Shown in pieces: positions 11,343 through 19,491 of a stretch of DNA of 64,000 nt; position 1 is the first letter of the stretch; each line of letters opens with the position of its first letter. The position numbers were made by a program, and so were the translations under genes. The notes below the pieces were generated by a model. It did no database searches and had not been told where the DNA came from. It saw nothing but the letters and a program-made list of their open reading frames with translations. Origin of the DNA: Mycolicibacterium iranicum (lineage in GTDB: Bacteria > Actinomycetota > Actinomycetes > Mycobacteriales > Mycobacteriaceae). The stretch is from positions 558,001-622,000 of the forward strand of contig NZ_JACHVU010000001.1 of assembly GCF_014190915.1 (NCBI RefSeq), in the 5' to 3' direction.

Positions 11343-11951
11343 CTAGCGGTCGGGGCCGAGCAGTGCGGCGAGCCCGGCCAGCGCCGTTTCCACCACGGCG
11401 TCCAACCGCTCCTGAGGTGCGCCCCCGGCGGCCTCGACGGCCAGCCCCTGCCCTATCGTGACGGCGTAACCGGCAAGCGCCGCGATGTCACGGCCCGACG
11501 CGTCGTCGGTTTGCCTGAGTGCGGCCGCGATCGCGTCCTCGATGCTGCGCCGGTAGTCGGCAAGAAGCTGCGGGATGCGCGCGTTGTCGGGGCCGCATGT
11601 GATTCCGCCCTGAATGGACAGGCAGCCCGGCACGATCCCGGCTCGCACATTCTTCGCCGTGTCGCGCAGGTAGGAGTCCAGGACCTCGTAGGCGCTGCGG
11701 TAGCCCAGCAATTCACGCAGGCGGGCGTGATAGGTGGCTTTGTAGCGCTCGAGCGCGCGGACGAAGAGTTCCTCTTTGCTTCCGAACACGGCGTAGAGGC
11801 TGGGCCGGTTGATGCCCATCGCGCCGGTCAGTTCCGCCAGTGACGCGCCTTCGTAACCGAGGCGCCAGAACACCTCGGTGGCCACGTCGAGAGCGCTGTC
11901 TTCATCGAAAGAGCGCGGACGGCCCCCTGCGTGGCGTTGCACTGCGCTCAT
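11343..11951 (-). CDS. TetR-family repressor of the adjacent SDR gene
   Basis: From the ATG at 11951 the 202-residue protein has an N-terminal TetR helix-turn-helix (about residues 12-58, with LTGAMGINRPSLYAVFGSKEELF) and a helical ligand-binding domain of the TetR_C type. The longer open frame upstream is an antisense shadow of the SDR gene. The intergenic region to the divergent SDR gene carries two copies of a palindromic element, so it most likely represses both itself and the SDR. The inducer is unknown. Confidence 0.9.
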   Translation of the reverse strand: MSAVQRHAGGRPRSFDEDSALDVATEVFWRLGYEGASLAELTGAMGINRPSLYAVFGSKEELFVRALERYKATYHARLRELLGYRSAYEVLDSYLRDTAKNVRAGIVPGCLSIQGGITCGPDNARIPQLLADYRRSIEDAIAAALRQTDDASGRDIAALAGYAVTIGQGLAVEAAGGAPQERLDAVVETALAGLAALLGPDR

Positions 11952-11984
11952 GGACGTGATGGTAGTCCGCCTCCGACTGAGCAT

Positions 11985-12040
11985 TACCGATCGGTACATA
12001 ACTGGTACGGTCGGATCTGAACCGATCGGTACAAAACTGG
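11985..12040. promoter_or_regulatory. Duplicated palindromic operator between TetR and SDR genes
   Basis: The perfect palindrome taccgatcggta (11985-11996) recurs as accgatcggt at 12021-12030. Each lies in a 20-base direct repeat (11987-12006 and 12021-12040) that differs at one position and ends in aactgg; the second copy leads directly into the SDR ribosome site ggagg. The repeat spacing is 34 bases. Palindromic sites between a divergent TetR gene and its target are the expected operator arrangement. Confidence 0.75.
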
Positions 12041-12048
12041 AGGACTTC

Positions 12049-12792
12049 ATGCTCACGCTGGAGGGGAAGACAGCACTCGTCACCGGAGCCACGTCGGGAA
12101 TCGGCCTGGCCGCCGCGCAGGCGCTCGCCGCGGGGGGCGCCCACGTCTTCCTGGTGGGGCGCCGCGCTGACGCTCTGGAACAGGCGGCCGCCGTGATCGG
12201 CGCCGAGAACGCCACTGCCGTCAGAGCCGACGTCACGCAGCAGGGCGATCTCGACCGGGTGGCGGCCGCCGTCGGCGCCACCGAGCGACGACTCGACATC
12301 GTGTTCGCCAACGCCGGCATCAACGAATTCGCCTCACTCGGCGATCTCACCTGGGAACACCATCGCAGACTCTTCGACACCAATGTCGGTGGCGTGGCCT
12401 TCGCGGTCCAGGCCGTCCTGCCGCTGCTGAACGAGGGCGCCTCGATCATCCTGTGCGGCTCCAATGGCGATGTCAAAGCATTCCCGGGTGCCAGCCTCTA
12501 CGCCGCGTCCAAGGCCGCTATCCGTTCCCTGGCGCGGAGCTGGGCTGCCGAACTCGTCGATCGCCGCATCCGGGTGAATGCCATCGCTCCAGGCCTCACG
12601 CAGACCCCGGGCTTGGCCGATCTGTTCTCGGGAGCAGACGACGCGCTCACCGACCTCACCGCCACCGTGCCGATGAAGCGCAGCGCCGACCCCGCCGAGA
12701 TCGGTGGTGTGGTCGCCTTTCTGGCCTCCGATGCCAGCTCGTTCATGACGGGGTCCGAGGTGTACGTCGACGGCGGCGCCAGTCAGTTCTGA
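12049..12792 (+). CDS. Short-chain dehydrogenase/reductase
   Basis: The 247-residue protein is a classical SDR: nucleotide-binding GATSGIG at residues 14-20, NAG at about 86-88, catalytic Ser in ILCGSNG, and the YAASK motif (Tyr/Lys), ending with the ASSFMTGSEVYVDGG pattern of classical SDRs. The start is the ATG at 12049, preceded by ggagg; upstream frame extension would run through the operators. It probably acts on an alcohol/ketone, perhaps detoxifying an electrophile that relieves the TetR repressor. Confidence 0.9.
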   Translation: MLTLEGKTALVTGATSGIGLAAAQALAAGGAHVFLVGRRADALEQAAAVIGAENATAVRADVTQQGDLDRVAAAVGATERRLDIVFANAGINEFASLGDLTWEHHRRLFDTNVGGVAFAVQAVLPLLNEGASIILCGSNGDVKAFPGASLYAASKAAIRSLARSWAAELVDRRIRVNAIAPGLTQTPGLADLFSGADDALTDLTATVPMKRSADPAEIGGVVAFLASDASSFMTGSEVYVDGGASQF

Positions 12793-12836
12793 CCACGAGG
12801 AGATACCCCACAAGAAACGCGAGGAGAAACACTGCC

Positions 12837-13541
12837 GTGACAGACGAGCATGATGCGAGCGCTACCGAGGCGACGCCCACCCTGGCCGAGGATCTCTTGC
12901 TGCTGCTCTTTCAGCCCCGGCACGGAACCATCGCGGGGGAGACGACGCTGCACTACGTGCTCGGGGCCGCCGTGCTCGCCGACCTCGCGCTGGCCGGCAG
13001 GGTCACCGCCACGTCCTCGCGCAGCGGCTCGGTGACCGTCGCCGCCGTCGACGGACAACGACCGTCCGACGAGCTGTTTCATCCGGCTTGGGAGTATTTG
13101 TCGCCACGTCCGCGAGGCGTGCAGGCTGTGCTCGCCGCAATCGGGCCGCAACTCCGCGCACCCGTTCTGAATCGCTTGATCGCGCGGGGCGACATCAGGA
13201 AGGAACGCCGAAAGGTATTGCGCCTGTTCACGACCACCGCCCTGGTCGAGGGTGGGACGGGGCGGCGGGCCGATCTGCTCGATGACATCCGCGCCGTGCT
13301 GGTCGACCCGGCTGAACCGACTCCACGGACCGCGGCGCTCACCGCTCTGCTCTGGGCGAGTGGCTCGCTGCCCCAATTCCACCCCGTCATCCCGTGGACC
13401 ACACCCGTGATCACCCGTGCGGGTGAGATCGCCCGGGGCAATGTGGGCGCCTCGGCCGCCGGCGAGGCGGTGACGCGCACGATGAACGCGATCGTAATCA
13501 ACAGCGTCATCGTGGCGACCGCCGTCCGGCCACCCGGCTGA
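12837..13541 (+). CDS. GPP34-family (Golgi phosphoprotein 3-like) protein
   Basis: From the GTG at 12837 the 234-residue protein matches the bacterial GPP34 family: N-terminal LAEDLLLLLFQPRHGTI, the Gly/Ala-rich helix VLGAAVLADLALAGRV, and the TALLWASGSL helix. Eukaryotic GOLPH3 proteins bind phosphoinositide lipids; the bacterial role is unknown and often attributed to membrane or secondary metabolism. It begins 44 bases after the SDR and may share its transcript. A long hairpin follows its stop. Confidence 0.8.
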   Translation: MTDEHDASATEATPTLAEDLLLLLFQPRHGTIAGETTLHYVLGAAVLADLALAGRVTATSSRSGSVTVAAVDGQRPSDELFHPAWEYLSPRPRGVQAVLAAIGPQLRAPVLNRLIARGDIRKERRKVLRLFTTTALVEGGTGRRADLLDDIRAVLVDPAEPTPRTAALTALLWASGSLPQFHPVIPWTTPVITRAGEIARGNVGASAAGEAVTRTMNAIVINSVIVATAVRPPG

Positions 13542-13568
13542 TGCCTGTCAGCAATAAGCCTTTCAACG

Positions 13569-13624
13569 CGAGAGTGCGGGGAGATCGCCGTTTCACGAGG
13601 AAACGCGATCTCCCCGCACTCTCG
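13569..13624. terminator. Long perfect hairpin between convergent GPP34 and ino1 genes
   Basis: A 20-base arm (13569-13588) is exactly complementary to 13605-13624. Inside the loop, gtttc and gaaac extend the pairing past one unpaired base, leaving a short acgag loop. It lies between two convergent genes and would work for both strands. There is no U-run, as is usual for mycobacterial terminators. Confidence 0.75.
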
Positions 13625-13641
13625 GCGGGTACGGCTGTTTA

Positions 13642-14730
13642 TCAGCCCTCGATGAACTTCTCCAGCTGCACGCGGGCGAGGTCGTCGGCGAGCTGCTTGG
13701 GCGGGCTCTTCATCAGGTACGCGGACGCGGCCTCGATCGGGCCGCCAATGCCGCGGTCCTTGGCGATCTTCGCGGCGCGCACGGCGTCGATGATCACACC
13801 GGCCGAGTTGGGGGAGTCCCACACCTCGAGCTTGTACTCCAGGTTCAGCGGCACATCGCCGAAGGCGCGGCCTTCCAGGCGCACATAGGCCCACTTGCGG
13901 TCGTCGAGCCAGGCGACGTGGTCCGACGGGCCGATGTGGACGTTCTTGTCCTCGATCTTGCCGGCCAGCGAGCCGGACAGGTTGGAGGTGACGGCCTGGG
14001 TCTTGGAGACCTTCTTCGACTCGAGGCGCGTGCGCTCCAGCATGTTGAGGAAGTCCATGTTGCCGCCGACGTTGAGCTGGTAGGTGCGGTCGAGCGTCAC
14101 GCCGCGATCCTCGAACAGCTTGGCCATCACGCGGTGGGTGATGGTGGCGCCGATCTGGCTCTTGATGTCGTCCCCGACGATCGGGACACCGGCGTCCTCG
14201 AACTTCTTGGCCCACACCGGATCCGAGGCGATGAACACCGGAAGCGCGTTGACGAACGCCACGCCGGCGTCGATGGCGCACTGGGCGTAGAACTTGTCGG
14301 CCTCTTCGGACCCCACGGGCAGGTACGAGACGAGGACGTCGACCTCGGCGTCCTTGAGGACCTTGACCACGTCGACGGCCTCGGCGTCGGAGATCTCGAT
14401 GGTGTCGGCGTAGTACTTGCCGATGCCGTCGAGCGTCGGACCGCGCTGCACGACGACGTCGGTCGGCGGCACGTCGGCGATCTTGATGGTGTTGTTCTCG
14501 GAGGCGAAGATGGCCTCGGAGAGGTCGAAGCCGACCTTCTTGGCGTCCACGTCGAACGCGGCGACGAACTTGACGTCGCGCACGTGGTATGCGCCGAGCT
14601 TGACGTGCATCAGGCCGGGAACACTGGCGTTCTCGTCGGCGTCCTTGTAGTATTGAACGCCCTGTACGAGCGAGGACGCGCAGTTGCCCACGCCGACGAT
14701 CGCGACCCGGACGTCATTGCTTGCGGTCAT
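13642..14730 (-). CDS. ino1: Inositol-3-phosphate synthase
   Basis: The 362-residue protein converts glucose-6-phosphate to inositol-3-phosphate, the first step toward phosphatidylinositol, PIMs, lipoarabinomannan and mycothiol. It shows the NAD-binding [16 protein letters not shown] at the N-terminus and family motifs [15 protein letters not shown] and [12 protein letters not shown], with [15 protein letters not shown] near the active site. Length matches the short actinobacterial/archaeal enzyme. The order ino1 - PadR gene - DUF1707 gene matches the M. tuberculosis Rv0046c-Rv0048c block. Confidence 0.97.
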   Translation of the reverse strand: MTASNDVRVAIVGVGNCASSLVQGVQYYKDADENASVPGLMHVKLGAYHVRDVKFVAAFDVDAKKVGFDLSEAIFASENNTIKIADVPPTDVVVQRGPTLDGIGKYYADTIEISDAEAVDVVKVLKDAEVDVLVSYLPVGSEEADKFYAQCAIDAGVAFVNALPVFIASDPVWAKKFEDAGVPIVGDDIKSQIGATITHRVMAKLFEDRGVTLDRTYQLNVGGNMDFLNMLERTRLESKKVSKTQAVTSNLSGSLAGKIEDKNVHIGPSDHVAWLDDRKWAYVRLEGRAFGDVPLNLEYKLEVWDSPNSAGVIIDAVRAAKIAKDRGIGGPIEAASAYLMKSPPKQLADDLARVQLEKFIEG

Positions 14731-14800
14731 GACGGCTTCTCCTCTGTCCTAACTTCACTGCGTGGTTTCGGTACTGCTGGCTGTTGCGATGAGCGTGGGC

Positions 14801-15346
14801 TCAGGTCTGTTCGGCGCGTCCCTGTGCCGATTTCTCCGCCGCGATCAACTCGTTGAGCCAGTTGACTTCCCGCTCACTGGACTCCAGCCCCAGCTGATGG
14901 AGCTGCCGGGTGTACCGGTCGAATGAGTTGCTCGCCCGCGCGATTGCTTCACGCAGGCCTTCGCGACGTTCCTCCACCTGGCGGCGACGGCCCTCCAGGA
15001 TCCGCATCCGGGCCTCGGCCGGGGTGCGGTTGAAGAATGCAAGGTGCACTCCGAACCCGTCGTCGGAGTAGTTCTGTGGACCGGTGTCGGCGACGAGTTC
15101 GGTGAAGCGTTGCTTACCGGCGTCGGTCAGCTGATACACCCGGCGGGCACGGCGCACCTTCACCGTTCCTTCGGGCGCGGCGTCCTCGACGATCAGACCG
15201 TCGGTCTGCATCCGGCGCAGGGCCGGGTACAGCGAGCCGTAGGAGAACGCGCGGAACGCGCCCAGCAGACCCGTGAGCCGCTTGCGCAGCTCGTAGCCGT
15301 GCATGGGCGCCTCTTGGAGCAGGCCCAGGATGGCGAGTTCGAGCAT
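14801..15346 (-). CDS. PadR-family transcriptional regulator
   Basis: The start is the ATG at 15346, behind a strong aaggaggtgg site; earlier in-frame starts lack support. The 181-residue product has a PadR winged helix (ILGLLQEAPMHGYELRKRL, then LYPALRRMQTDGLI) and a C-terminal coiled Vir domain (about residues 95-175, ERREGLREAIARA). It corresponds to Rv0047c and lies directly upstream of ino1 on the same strand, so it may share control of inositol synthesis. An inverted repeat lies 59 bases upstream of its start. Confidence 0.9.
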   Translation of the reverse strand: MLELAILGLLQEAPMHGYELRKRLTGLLGAFRAFSYGSLYPALRRMQTDGLIVEDAAPEGTVKVRRARRVYQLTDAGKQRFTELVADTGPQNYSDDGFGVHLAFFNRTPAEARMRILEGRRRQVEERREGLREAIARASNSFDRYTRQLHQLGLESSEREVNWLNELIAAEKSAQGRAEQT

Positions 15347-15404
15347 CCGGCCACCTCCTTCGAGAACGCATCCGCCGCTACGACGGTTCAACACCTCGGG
15401 CAAG

Positions 15405-15421
15405 TGTATCGCGCCGATATA
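15405..15421. promoter_or_regulatory. Candidate PadR operator
   Basis: The sequence tgtatcg-cgc-cgatata forms two 7-base arms with one mismatch around a 3-base centre. It resembles the TATATCG-type palindromes reported for actinobacterial PadR proteins and lies upstream of the PadR gene start, so autoregulation is plausible. Confidence 0.45.
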
Positions 15422-15463
15422 TTGAATGCGACAAGTGTGTCCCCGTGCCGGTGTTCGCGCAGG

Positions 15464-16336
15464 TCAGCGGTTGGCGGGCCAGATGGCTTTGGTGGAGCCG
15501 TCCGGGTAGAGCTCGATGTGGCCTCCGCCGAAGTCGCTGCTGACGTGGATCTCGATCTCTACGGCCTCGGGCGTGCTGGGGTCCTCCGACGGGCTGACGC
15601 GCAGCCAGGTGTCGCTGACGTCGGCCCGGGCGACCCCGACGGTGTCCGGTGCGCCGCGCACGATGGCCAGCACCTTCTCGTAGTCGAACTTCGACAGATC
15701 GACCAGGCGGTCCGATGCGTCGAGGGCCGACGGCGAACCCGACGGGTCGCCCCAGCCGCCGCGGTACTGGTAGTCCATGGTCCGTCGGTTGTCCTGGGGG
15801 TCGGGCCGCTCCAGGTAGGCCATGTCGCTGTGGATGTCGAGTTCGTAGCCCATCGTGCTGCCGAACTTCTTGCGCATCTGCTCGAACAGCCCGGTGAACC
15901 CGCCGAGCGATTGCAGCTGCCGTGGCGGGGTGAGCACCTGCGCAGGGATGCCGTCGAACTTCGCGCCGGGGTCGGACTCGAAGCTCAACGGCGAGGTGGT
16001 GTTGCCGTACAGACCCCAGCCGATGGCCACGCCCAGCAGAACCAGGACGGTGGCGATCGCGGCCTTGATGCCCCAGCCGGGCCCCGCCGGCCGGCGGTTG
16101 ATCACCTTGGTGACCATCGGGACGTCCAGCGTCTTGCCGGTCTGGATGTCGGCCACGAGGTCCTGCAACTGGCTCAGCGTAGACGCCGTGGTGGCGGCCT
16201 TCACCCGCTCCCCGTGCTCGGCCATCGACAGCTGACCCTCGGCGAGCGCGGTGTCGAGAATCTGACACGTCTCGTTGCGATCGCTGTCCTTTGCCCGCAT
16301 CCACGATGCGCGACGTCCTGAGCTGCCCGAAGCCAC
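15464..16336 (-). CDS. DUF1707-domain single-pass membrane protein
   Basis: The 290-residue protein has an N-terminal DUF1707 domain (about residues 12-66; MRAKDSDRNETCQILDTALAEGQLSMAEHGERV), a transmembrane helix (about 88-110, AAIATVLVLLGVAIGWGLYG) and an extracytoplasmic domain of unknown function with conserved YRGGWGDPSG. It corresponds to Rv0048c. The start is a GTG at 16336; the internal ATG at 16300, at the beginning of the DUF1707 homology, is a good alternative. Function is unknown; the neighbourhood suggests an envelope role. Confidence 0.8.
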   Translation of the reverse strand: MASGSSGRRASWMRAKDSDRNETCQILDTALAEGQLSMAEHGERVKAATTASTLSQLQDLVADIQTGKTLDVPMVTKVINRRPAGPGWGIKAAIATVLVLLGVAIGWGLYGNTTSPLSFESDPGAKFDGIPAQVLTPPRQLQSLGGFTGLFEQMRKKFGSTMGYELDIHSDMAYLERPDPQDNRRTMDYQYRGGWGDPSGSPSALDASDRLVDLSKFDYEKVLAIVRGAPDTVGVARADVSDTWLRVSPSEDPSTPEAVEIEIHVSSDFGGGHIELYPDGSTKAIWPANR

Positions 16337-16481
16337 GACGAAGATGGTAAGAGGTCGTCTGCTGATATCGCAGGCCAGATCCGATCCGGATGCTTTCCGG
16401 GTGGCGATGATGCCGCTTTGATGCGATCCCGGGATGCACGTCGAGCTTCGGCGCCCGAGGGGCCGACGTACTCTGGTCCTC

Positions 16482-16916
16482 GTGCGGTTGCAGAGACAGG
16501 TGGTGGATTACGCCCTGCGGCGGCGATCCCTGCTGGCCGAGGTCTACTCGGGACGCACCGGGGTCACCGAGGTCTGCGACGCGAATCCGTATCTGCTCCG
16601 GGCCGCGAAGTTCCACGGCAAGCCCAGCACGGTGATGTGCCCCATCTGCCGCAAGGAACAACTGACATTGGTCTCGTGGGTGTTCGGCGACCACCTCGGT
16701 GCGGTGTCCGGGTCCGCCCGCACCGCCGAGGAGCTGGTCCTGCTGGCCACCCGTTACGACGAGTTCTCCGTACACGTGGTGGAGGTATGCCGCACGTGCA
16801 GCTGGAATCATCTGGTCAAGTCCTACGTGCTCGGCGCGATCCCGCCCCCCAAGGGGTCGGGCAAACCGCGCCGCACCGAGACCGCGCGCGGTACAGCGCG
16901 CACGGCCAGTGAATAG
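16482..16916 (+). CDS. DUF5318 protein (Rv0049-like)
   Basis: The 144-residue protein, started here at the GTG at 16482 (VRLQRQVVDYALRRRSLLAE), matches Rv0049, which stands just before ponA1 in mycobacteria. Two Cys pairs (CPIC at about 59-62 and CRTC at about 105-108) suggest a zinc-binding fold. A GTG/ATG further upstream at 16434 keeps the frame open but adds only Arg-rich sequence. The stop overlaps the ponA1 start by 8 bases, so the two are translationally coupled. Function is unknown. Confidence 0.85.
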   Translation: MRLQRQVVDYALRRRSLLAEVYSGRTGVTEVCDANPYLLRAAKFHGKPSTVMCPICRKEQLTLVSWVFGDHLGAVSGSARTAEELVLLATRYDEFSVHVVEVCRTCSWNHLVKSYVLGAIPPPKGSGKPRRTETARGTARTASE

Positions 16917-19491
16917 CGAAGGGCGCCACGACCCCTCGGCCAGGAACGCCCGCGACGGGCAGAGAGCAGCTGAGAGCGTGGGCGCACGAAACCCCGTCAA
17001 CCGACCCGAACCACCGGGCCGCCCGCCCGTGCCCGGACGGCACCGGCCGCCGCCCCTCGGTGCTCAGCGCCCGCCCCGTCCGGTGCCCGCGGACGACCGG
17101 CGCACCGCGATCATCCCGCCCGTGCGCGACGGCGGTCCGCCTCCCACCCGCGACCCGATCGACGCGGTCAAGCGCGCGCTGGACCGGCGTCCGCCCAAGC
17201 AGCCGCCGCCCCCGCCGCCGGGGCGTCCGCCCGGTGGCGGCGGACCGTCCGGTGAGGGCCCGACGGGTCCGAAGCGCAGCCTGCGCGAGCAGATCAACTG
17301 GAAGTGGGTCCGGCGCGGATCGGTCATCGCGGCCGTCGTCTTCATCCTGCTGCCGCTGCTGACCTTCGGGATGGCGTACATGATCGTCGACGTCCCCAAG
17401 CCCGGGGACATCCGCACCGCGCAGGTCTCGACGATCCTGGCCAGCGACGGCAGCGAGATCGCCAAGATCGTCCCGCCGGAGGGCAACCGGGTGGACGTCA
17501 ACATCGACCAGATCCCGGTGCACGTGCGCGACGCGGTGATGGCCGCTGAAGACCGGGACTTCTATTCCAACCCCGGCTTCTCCTTCACCGGCTTCCTGCG
17601 CGCGGCCAAGAACAACATCTTCGGCGGGGATCTGCAGGGCGGGTCGACGATCACGCAGCAGTACGTCAAGAACGCGTTGGTCGGCGATGCCCGCTCCGGG
17701 GTCGGCGGTATCATCCGCAAGGCCAAAGAGCTGGTGATCTCCACGAAGATGTCCAGCGAGTGGTCCAAAGACCAGGTGCTGCAGTCGTATCTGAACATCA
17801 TCTACTTCGGCCGCGGCGCCTACGGCGTGGCCGCCGCGTCGCAGGCATACTTCGGCAAGCCCGTCGAGCAGCTCAACGTGTCCGAGGGCGCGCTGCTGGC
17901 CGCGCTGATCCAGCGCCCGTCGGTTCTCGACCCCGCGGTGGACCCCGATGCGTCTGCTGTGCGGTGGAGCTGGGTGCTCGACGGCATGGTGGAGATCGGT
18001 GCGCTGTCGGAACAGGACCGGGCCGCTCAAATCTTTCCGCCGACGATCCCGCCGGATCAGGCGGTGACGCAGAACCAGACGACAGGCCCGAACGGCCTGA
18101 TCGAGCGTCAGGTGACCAATGAGTTGATGGAGATCTTCGACATCAACGAGCAGGCGCTCAACACCGAAGGCCTGCAGATCACCACGACGATCGACCCGAA
18201 GATGCAGTCCGCCGCGCAGGACGCGGTCGCCGAGTACATGGAGGGCCAGGACCCGGACATGCGCACGGCGGTGGTCTCCATCGACCCGAAGACCGGCGCG
18301 GTGAAGGCCTACTACGGCGGCTCGGACGCCAACGGCTTCGACTTCGCCCAGGCGGGGCTGCCCACCGGCTCGTCGTTCAAGGTGTTCGCGCTCGTGGCCG
18401 CGCTGCAGCAGGGCATGGGCCTGGGCTATCAGGTCGACAGCTCACCCGTCGAGGTCAACGGCATCAAGATCTCGAATGTCGAGGGCAGCAGCTGCGGCAC
18501 CTGCAACATCGCCGAGGCGCTGAAGCGGTCGTTGAACACCAGCTACTACCGGTTGATGCTGCAGCTGAAGAACGGCCCGCAGGACGTCGCCGACGCCGCC
18601 CACAAGGCCGGCATCGCCGAGAGTTTCCCCGGCGTCGAGCACACGCTCTCCGAGGACGGTCAGGGCGGGCCGCCGAACAACGGCATCGTGCTGGGCCAGT
18701 ACCAGTCGCGCGTCATCGACATGGCTTCGGCATATGCGACGCTCGCCGCTTCGGGCACCTACCACAAGCCGCACTTCGTGCAGAAGGTCGTGAACTCCGA
18801 GGGCCAGGTGCTCTTCGACGCCACGCAGGAGGACAACACCGGCGAGCAGCGCATCGACAAGGCGGTCGCCGACAACGCGATCTCGGCGATGCAGCCCATC
18901 GCCGGCTACTCCAACGGCCATGCGCTCGCGGGCGGCCGGCCGTCGGCGGCCAAGACGGGCACCAACCAGCTCGGCGACACCGGCGACAACCGGGACGCGT
19001 GGATGGTCGGCGTCACCCCGTCGCTCTCGACGGCGGTGTGGGTCGGCACGGTCGACGGCACCAAGCCGCTGGTCAACCAGTGGGGTTCACCGGTGTACGG
19101 CTCCGGCCTGCCGTCCGACATCTGGAAAGCGACGATGGACGGCGCCCTCGACGGCACCGACAACGAATCGTTCCCCAAGCCCGAGGAGATCGGCGGATAC
19201 GCCGGCGTGCCGCAGGCACCGCCGCCGCGGCCGAGTTCGACCGTTCCGCCGCCGCCGTCGGAGACCGTGATCCAGCCGACGCTGGAGATCGCGCCGGGCA
19301 TCACGATTCCGTGGGGCCCGCCGACCACGGTGCCCGTCGGGCCGGCACCGGATCCGGGCGTCGTACCGGGCCCGGTCGGAGCTCCCGCAGTGCCCGGGGC
19401 ACCCGGGGCCCCCGTCGGAGCTCCCGTGCCGCCCGGGCCGCCGGTGGTGCCCGGTGCACCGCTGCCGCCAGGTCCTCCTCCGCCTCCGTGA
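16909..19491 (+). CDS. ponA1: Bifunctional class A penicillin-binding protein 1A
   Basis: PonA1 polymerises glycan strands from lipid II and cross-links the peptides. From the GTG at 16909 the 860-residue protein has a Pro-rich cytoplasmic tail (about 1-130), one transmembrane helix (about 145-165), a GT51 transglycosylase domain (catalytic Glu in AAEDRDFYSNPGF, then GGSTITQQYVKNAL), and a transpeptidase domain with SSFK (SxxK motif), SLN and KTGT, ending in a long Pro/Gly-rich tail as in M. tuberculosis PonA1. It overlaps the DUF5318 gene upstream and the GT87 gene downstream (GTGA). Confidence 0.97.
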   Translation: MNSEGRHDPSARNARDGQRAAESVGARNPVNRPEPPGRPPVPGRHRPPPLGAQRPPRPVPADDRRTAIIPPVRDGGPPPTRDPIDAVKRALDRRPPKQPPPPPPGRPPGGGGPSGEGPTGPKRSLREQINWKWVRRGSVIAAVVFILLPLLTFGMAYMIVDVPKPGDIRTAQVSTILASDGSEIAKIVPPEGNRVDVNIDQIPVHVRDAVMAAEDRDFYSNPGFSFTGFLRAAKNNIFGGDLQGGSTITQQYVKNALVGDARSGVGGIIRKAKELVISTKMSSEWSKDQVLQSYLNIIYFGRGAYGVAAASQAYFGKPVEQLNVSEGALLAALIQRPSVLDPAVDPDASAVRWSWVLDGMVEIGALSEQDRAAQIFPPTIPPDQAVTQNQTTGPNGLIERQVTNELMEIFDINEQALNTEGLQITTTIDPKMQSAAQDAVAEYMEGQDPDMRTAVVSIDPKTGAVKAYYGGSDANGFDFAQAGLPTGSSFKVFALVAALQQGMGLGYQVDSSPVEVNGIKISNVEGSSCGTCNIAEALKRSLNTSYYRLMLQLKNGPQDVADAAHKAGIAESFPGVEHTLSEDGQGGPPNNGIVLGQYQSRVIDMASAYATLAASGTYHKPHFVQKVVNSEGQVLFDATQEDNTGEQRIDKAVADNAISAMQPIAGYSNGHALAGGRPSAAKTGTNQLGDTGDNRDAWMVGVTPSLSTAVWVGTVDGTKPLVNQWGSPVYGSGLPSDIWKATMDGALDGTDNESFPKPEEIGGYAGVPQAPPPRPSSTVPPPPSETVIQPTLEIAPGITIPWGPPTTVPVGPAPDPGVVPGPVGAPAVPGAPGAPVGAPVPPGPPVVPGAPLPPGPPPPP

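Noticed and set aside
15378..17000. A 540-codon minus-strand frame across the DUF1707 and DUF5318 genes
   Set aside because: It is in a different frame from the DUF1707 protein and antisense to the DUF5318 gene, with low-complexity Arg/Gly/His-rich translation.
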